Of a DNA stretch of 9,892 nucleotides, positions 7,119-9,892 are shown piece after piece. Below the pieces are notes generated by a model. It searched no databases. It was not told the DNA's origin and saw nothing but the letters and a program-made list of their open reading frames with translations. This DNA comes from Patescibacteria group bacterium. Lineage in GTDB: Bacteria > Patescibacteriota > Microgenomatia > UBA1400 > MFAQ01. The stretch covers positions 1 to 9,892 of the forward strand of contig JAHITH010000059.1 of NCBI GenBank assembly GCA_018817845.1, given 5' to 3'. The position numbers were made by a program, and so were the translations under genes. Position 1 is the stretch's first letter. Each line of letters starts with the position of its first letter.

Positions 7119-8060
7119 ATGATTCGAGATTTTGATAAAAAGGCCACTCACCCATTGCAGAGTTGGACTTGGGGTGAATTTAGAAAATCTAGTAGGGTTA
7201 AGGTGGTTAGATTTGACGAAGGTTTTCAGATTACCTTTCATAAAATTCCTAAATTGCCGTGGACGATTGGTTACTGCCCTAAGTCAAAAATGCCAAGTAA
7301 AAAAGACTTGGAAATCATAAAAAATGAAGCGGTAAGGCAAAAGGCAATCATGGTGAAGTTTGAGCCAAATGTAAGAGCTGATTCAGGTGTAAGTATGAAA
7401 AGCTTGGGGCTAGTTAAGGGAAGATCGTTGTTTACCAAGTTTAGTTTTTGGTTAGACCTAACCAAAACAGAGTCAGAGTTACTTGCGGAGATGAAGTCAA
7501 AAACAAGATATAACGTTAGGTTGGCAGAAAAGAAAGGGGTTAGGGTGGTGGAAGACTCGAGTGATAAAGGCTTTGAGGATTACTGGAAACTAATGGAGGA
7601 AACGACTAACAGGCAGGCATTTTATGCTCATGATAAGGCGTATCACTTGAAAATGTGGCAAGAGATGAAAAAAGCTGGACAGGCGCATTTGTTTAAGGCG
7701 GTGTATAAGGAAGAGATTTTAGCCACTTGGATAGTATTTATCTTGAATGGTGTGCTTTATTATCCCTATGGTGCTTCTAGTAGAGAGCATAGGGAGCTAA
7801 TGGCCAGTAACTTACTGGCTTGGGAGGTAATTAAGTTTGGTAAGAAAAAAGGTTGTAAGTTGTTTGATATGTGGGGAAGTCTAGGGGAAAACCCTAAGAA
7901 AAATGATCCATGGTACGGGTTTCATAAGTTTAAAGAGGGGTATGGAGGAGAGTTGGTAGAGTTTGTGGGTAGTTGGGACTTAATAGTGAATCCAATTTTG
8001 TATTGGATTTATAGATTGGGCGAAAGCATAAGGTGGATGATATTAAAATGGAAGACATAA
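7119..8060 (+). CDS. FemAB/FemX-type peptidoglycan bridge aminoacyltransferase (first of two)
   Basis: FemAB-family enzymes use aminoacyl-tRNA to add amino acids to the lipid II stem peptide, building the cross-bridge of peptidoglycan at the inner face of the membrane. From the ATG at 7119 the protein has 313 residues. Motifs in that numbering: HPLQSWTWGEF (11-21), PWTIGY (47-52), KTRYNVRLAEKKGV (128-141, a helix typical of the GNAT-like fold), YYPYGASS (214-221) and PWYGFHKFKEGYGG (264-277). The C-terminus is hydrophobic and aromatic. The frame continues upstream to an ATG at 7083 and a TTG at 7038. I prefer 7119 because the family N-terminus begins just before HPLQSW and because the extra codons would cover the divergent promoter. 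None of the starts has a well-spaced Shine-Dalgarno. It overlaps the next FemAB gene by 13 bases, indicating co-translation. The amino acid added cannot be read from sequence. Confidence 0.88.
   Translation: MIRDFDKKATHPLQSWTWGEFRKSSRVKVVRFDEGFQITFHKIPKLPWTIGYCPKSKMPSKKDLEIIKNEAVRQKAIMVKFEPNVRADSGVSMKSLGLVKGRSLFTKFSFWLDLTKTESELLAEMKSKTRYNVRLAEKKGVRVVEDSSDKGFEDYWKLMEETTNRQAFYAHDKAYHLKMWQEMKKAGQAHLFKAVYKEEILATWIVFILNGVLYYPYGASSREHRELMASNLLAWEVIKFGKKKGCKLFDMWGSLGENPKKNDPWYGFHKFKEGYGGELVEFVGSWDLIVNPILYWIYRLGESIRWMILKWKT
8030..8036 (+). promoter_or_regulatory. Shine-Dalgarno-like AAGGTGG deciding start of second FemAB gene
   Basis: AAGGTGG, one mismatch from AAGGAGG, lies 11 bases before the ATG at 8048, somewhat far but usable. 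It overlaps the in-frame GTG at 8033, so that GTG cannot use it. This favours the ATG at 8048 as the start. Confidence 0.4.
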
Positions 8061-8896
8061 GGCAGACTAAGGAATGGGGAAGATATCTAGAAAGTTGTGG
8101 GTGGGTAGTAGATAAGGTTGGTGATATTAGTGTGTTTATAAAAAAGGTTCCTTTAACGCCGTTTAGCATGATGAAGATTCAAAGGTTTTCTGGAAAATTA
8201 GACCTTAGTGATTTAAAGAGGGTGAAGAGGAAGTATAAGGTTGTGTATACGGTAATCGAACCATTTGGGGAAAAAAGTCAAGGGAGGATAAACAGACATC
8301 CGTATTTGCCGACTAAGAGCATAATTGTTGATTTAGCTAATAATGAGAAGCAGTTATGGAGTGATTTATCAAAAACTACAAAACAGACGTTAAAAAAGAA
8401 TAATTATATAGATTCCCGCCTGCGCGGGAATGACGAAGAGGAGCAGAATGACAAGAAACGTCATTCTGGTAAGTTGAGTCTGCGAAACGCATCCAGAATC
8501 TGGTTTTATGAGGCGTGGAAGGGGTCGAGTAAGACTTGGTTAATGGGTGAGAAAAGGTTTAACAAGTTGCTTGATGCTTTTGGTAAAAAGGCTAGCTTGT
8601 GGGTAAGTGAAAGCGAGGGGGAATTTTTGTCTGGAATTTTGTTGTTGGAGTCTAAAGACACGGCTAATTATTTTCAGACTTGGACAAGTAAAGAAGGTAG
8701 ACGAATTGGAGCTCATTATCACCTGGTGTGGCAGGTAATACTAGAGTGTAAAAAGAAGGGTCTCAAGTGGTTTGATTTTGAAGGAATATTGGATGAAAGA
8801 TGGCCGCAAAAAAAATGGGCAGGCTTTAGCCGGTTTAAGAAAAAATTTGGGGGTAAAGTGGTCACCTACCCTGGCTCGTTTACAAAATGGTTTTAG
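8048..8896 (+). CDS. FemAB/FemX-type aminoacyltransferase with inserted repeat (second of two)
   Basis: A second FemAB-like protein, 282 residues from the ATG at 8048 (an in-frame GTG lies at 8033). Family features: the opening MEDIRQTKEWGRYLESCGWVV, the hydrophobic core SIIVDL followed by a basic helix (KTTKQTLKKNN), a C-terminal domain with WFDFEGI (241-247), and the ending RFKKKFGGKVVTYPGSF. It probably adds a residue to the same cross-bridge as the first enzyme (inference from tandem overlap). Odd point: between KKNN and FYEAWKG the frame carries about 32 residues (121-152), including SRLRGND, encoded by a palindromic repeat at 8410-8501. The reading frame stays open across it. The insertion falls in the expected loop after the basic helix, so the protein could still fold, but activity is uncertain. 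The gene ends inside the convergent helicase-nuclease gene (17-base overlap). Confidence 0.83.
   Translation: MEDIRQTKEWGRYLESCGWVVDKVGDISVFIKKVPLTPFSMMKIQRFSGKLDLSDLKRVKRKYKVVYTVIEPFGEKSQGRINRHPYLPTKSIIVDLANNEKQLWSDLSKTTKQTLKKNNYIDSRLRGNDEEEQNDKKRHSGKLSLRNASRIWFYEAWKGSSKTWLMGEKRFNKLLDAFGKKASLWVSESEGEFLSGILLLESKDTANYFQTWTSKEGRRIGAHYHLVWQVILECKKKGLKWFDFEGILDERWPQKKWAGFSRFKKKFGGKVVTYPGSFTKWF
8412..8431. repeat. dRS3-like 20-base palindrome (core of unit A)
   Basis: ATTCCCGC (8412-8419) and GCGGGAAT (8424-8431) are perfect inverted repeats around the loop CTGC. The form ATTCCC-N8-GGGAAT is that of the dRS3 repeat known from Neisseria. Similar palindromes occur in many unrelated genomes, and their translation commonly reads SRLRGND, as here. 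The resemblance concerns form and does not show descent from Neisseria. Confidence 0.7.
8459..8501 (-). repeat. Unit B of the composite repeat, with nested hairpin
   Basis: Read on the minus strand it starts AGATTC and ends GAATGACG, as unit A does on the plus strand. Its arms CCAGAAT (8493-8499) and ATTCTGG (8463-8469) pair. Within the loop, TGCG (8481-8484) pairs with CGCA (8488-8491) around AAA. Confidence 0.6.
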
Positions 8897-9892
8897 GTAT
8901 TCCTTGGGGGTGGCAGTGATCGCGGAATTCGCAGCGGTGGCAGACAGAGGTGTCTTTGGCACGGGGGAATTTTAAAGAACGGATTTTTTTCATTGTTTGT
9001 TTGATGACTATTTTTAAGTCTTCAATTTCTTTTTCTGAAACGGTAAAGGTCATTTGACCTGATTTGTTTTTTAAAAATGGACTTTCTACAAAATCTAGTT
9101 CGAATTGGGTGATTTTCAGGGGAAAGTATTTGTCTAGCTTGGCCAGCAAGGCGTAGAAAACAAGTTGGCGTTTTAGATAACCGGTGGAGCTCTTGGTAGT
9201 GCCTTCTATTTCACCTTTTGTTTTGGGTTTGCCGGTTTTGAAGTCTATTACCTTGGCTAGTTTTTTATCTTTGTCTAGAATATCGATTTTATCAATCTTA
9301 CCTACTAATGAAATATCTCCTAAACGGCAATTGGATGAAGCGGAGTAACCAAAGTATTTTTCTAATGCGTAAGCGGGTTTTAGATTGGTGCTGTGTAATT
9401 TATGATAAGCAGTAAGAACTTTTGTGCCGTGTTTTAGACGTATGGAGAAGTCTTCTGATGTTAAGATCTCCCTAGTAAGAGCTTTCTTAAATTGATCCAA
9501 TAAAAGTTTAAGGCTTGGTTTTTGGAAATACTTTTCTAGAGCTGAATGAACAGCGGTACCAAAAACAAGATAGGCTTCTTTGGCTTTTGGTAGACGGTAT
9601 AAGTTGTTGAGCTTAAATTTATAGGCGCAGTCTAAAAATGTGGTTAGGGCAGTAACCGAAAGTTTAATATCCTTAACCAAACTCATTAAGTACTCTTTTT
9701 CCTTGACGGTGGAGGGGTTGGTAATTGGAGGTGTAAGGAGTTTTTTTATAGTTTTGATTGGGGCATTTTTGGGTTTAATTTTTTTTGTTAACTTGCTGGG
9801 AATTTCGGTAATAAATGAAGAGGGCAGGGTGTTTTGGGTTCCGTAGTCGGTGGTGTACTGACTGGCAGAGGTTAGGTTTAAGGTTTTTTTGG
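8880..9892 (-). CDS. UvrD/Rep-family helicase with C-terminal Fe-S PD-(D/E)XK nuclease (partial)
   Basis: The frame is open from the right edge to the TAA at 8880. An ATG at 9686 looks like a start, but the 68 codons before it continue in frame. They read like the end of a UvrD/PcrA helicase (SASQYTTDYG, then LPSSFITEIPSKL, compare PSRFLxEIP). After a basic, proline-rich linker comes a RecB-like nuclease. Counting from the ATG at 9686, its motifs are FGTAVHSALE (H47), GKID (D132), VIDFKTGK (D148, K150) and QLVFY (Q174, Y178), the metal-binding nuclease set. C20 with C249-xx-C252-xxxxx-C258 matches the four-cysteine Fe-S signature of AddB and Cas4. The protein probably unwinds and degrades DNA ends in recombination repair. 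The helicase motor lies outside the window, so the fusion is inferred from the tail only. A stand-alone nuclease from 9686 is the alternative. Confidence 0.85.
   Translation of the reverse strand, partial: KKTLNLTSASQYTTDYGTQNTLPSSFITEIPSKLTKKIKPKNAPIKTIKKLLTPPITNPSTVKEKEYLMSLVKDIKLSVTALTTFLDCAYKFKLNNLYRLPKAKEAYLVFGTAVHSALEKYFQKPSLKLLLDQFKKALTREILTSEDFSIRLKHGTKVLTAYHKLHSTNLKPAYALEKYFGYSASSNCRLGDISLVGKIDKIDILDKDKKLAKVIDFKTGKPKTKGEIEGTTKSSTGYLKRQLVFYALLAKLDKYFPLKITQFELDFVESPFLKNKSGQMTFTVSEKEIEDLKIVIKQTMKKIRSLKFPRAKDTSVCHRCEFRDHCHPQGIPKTIL

Larger units (their letters stand above)
8410..8501. repeat. Composite palindromic element inserted in frame in FemAB gene
   Basis: A 92-base element bounded by the inverted ends AGATTC (8410-8415) and GAATCT (8496-8501). 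It holds two units in opposite orientation that share the same ends, AGATTC and GAATGACG, around different cores. Unit A is at 8410-8435, and unit B is at 8459-8501 on the other strand. A further inverted repeat joins them: CAGAATGAC (8444-8452) pairs with GTCATTCTG (8460-8468). Base composition here is richer in G and C than the surroundings. The arrangement recalls paired REP units (BIME) or the Rickettsia palindromic elements found within genes. It is probably a mobile, non-autonomous repeat. No transposase lies in the window. Confidence 0.75.

Noticed and set aside
8410..8501. CRISPR array
   Set aside because: There are only two units, inverted relative to each other and with different cores, not direct repeats with regular spacers. 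No cas genes are present; the Cas4-like cysteine pattern belongs to the helicase-nuclease.
8048..8896. The second FemAB gene as a pseudogene broken by the repeat
   Set aside because: The frame is open through the element, and conserved family segments occur on both sides in the same frame.
8880..9686. A stand-alone 268-residue nuclease starting at the ATG at 9686
   Set aside because: The frame remains open for 68 more codons to the edge and the upstream residues resemble a helicase C-terminus, so the ATG is most likely internal.
9640..9846. Plus-strand reading frame of 68 codons with hydrophobic product
   Set aside because: It lies antisense to the helicase-nuclease frame. Its hydrophobic, low-complexity look comes from the A-rich linker on the other strand.

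Overview
The window is an AT-rich, tightly packed bacterial segment in which every stretch over 120 bases is coding. The short RNA polymerase subunits, the paired FemAB-type transferases, the UvrD/RecB-type helicase-nuclease and near-zero intergenic spacing suggest a small-genome bacterium. The Candidate Phyla Radiation (Patescibacteria, Microgenomates-like) is my best guess. This rests on recalled protein style, not on a search. Glycine is encoded by GGN codons and the long frames contain no internal TGA, so the UGA-as-glycine code of Gracilibacteria and Absconditabacteria is unlikely.

Left part (1-5870, minus strand): rpoC (beta', cut by the left edge after about 799 codons) and the complete rpoB (beta, 1114 aa). 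Only TAA plus three bases separate the two genes, and both are in the same reading frame. A strong sigma70-type promoter (TTGACA, 17 bases, TAATAT) lies just upstream of rpoB, with its -35 box overlapping the mltG stop codon. A hairpin followed by a T tract lies between promoter and rpoB start and may act as an attenuator.

Middle (5867-7118): mltG, an endolytic murein transglycosylase, preceded by a 67-aa zinc-ribbon gene whose stop codon overlaps the mltG GTG start by one base. Both read on the minus strand from a likely promoter in a short divergent control region (7036-7118).

Right part (7119-9892): two tandem, overlapping FemAB/FemX-type peptidoglycan-bridge transferase genes read on the plus strand. 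The second carries an in-frame, roughly 92-base composite palindromic repeat that adds about 32 residues, including SRLRGND. Converging on it is the C-terminal part of a UvrD-family helicase fused to a PD-(D/E)XK nuclease with an AddB/Cas4-style four-cysteine Fe-S signature. This gene runs off the right edge.

Functionally the window joins core transcription (rpoBC), cell-wall cleavage (MltG), cell-wall cross-bridge synthesis (two FemAB proteins) and DNA repair (helicase-nuclease). The most unusual signal is the inserted palindromic element. Next are the altered rifampicin-pocket residues in RpoB, the putative rpoBC leader attenuator and the near-fusion of rpoB and rpoC.
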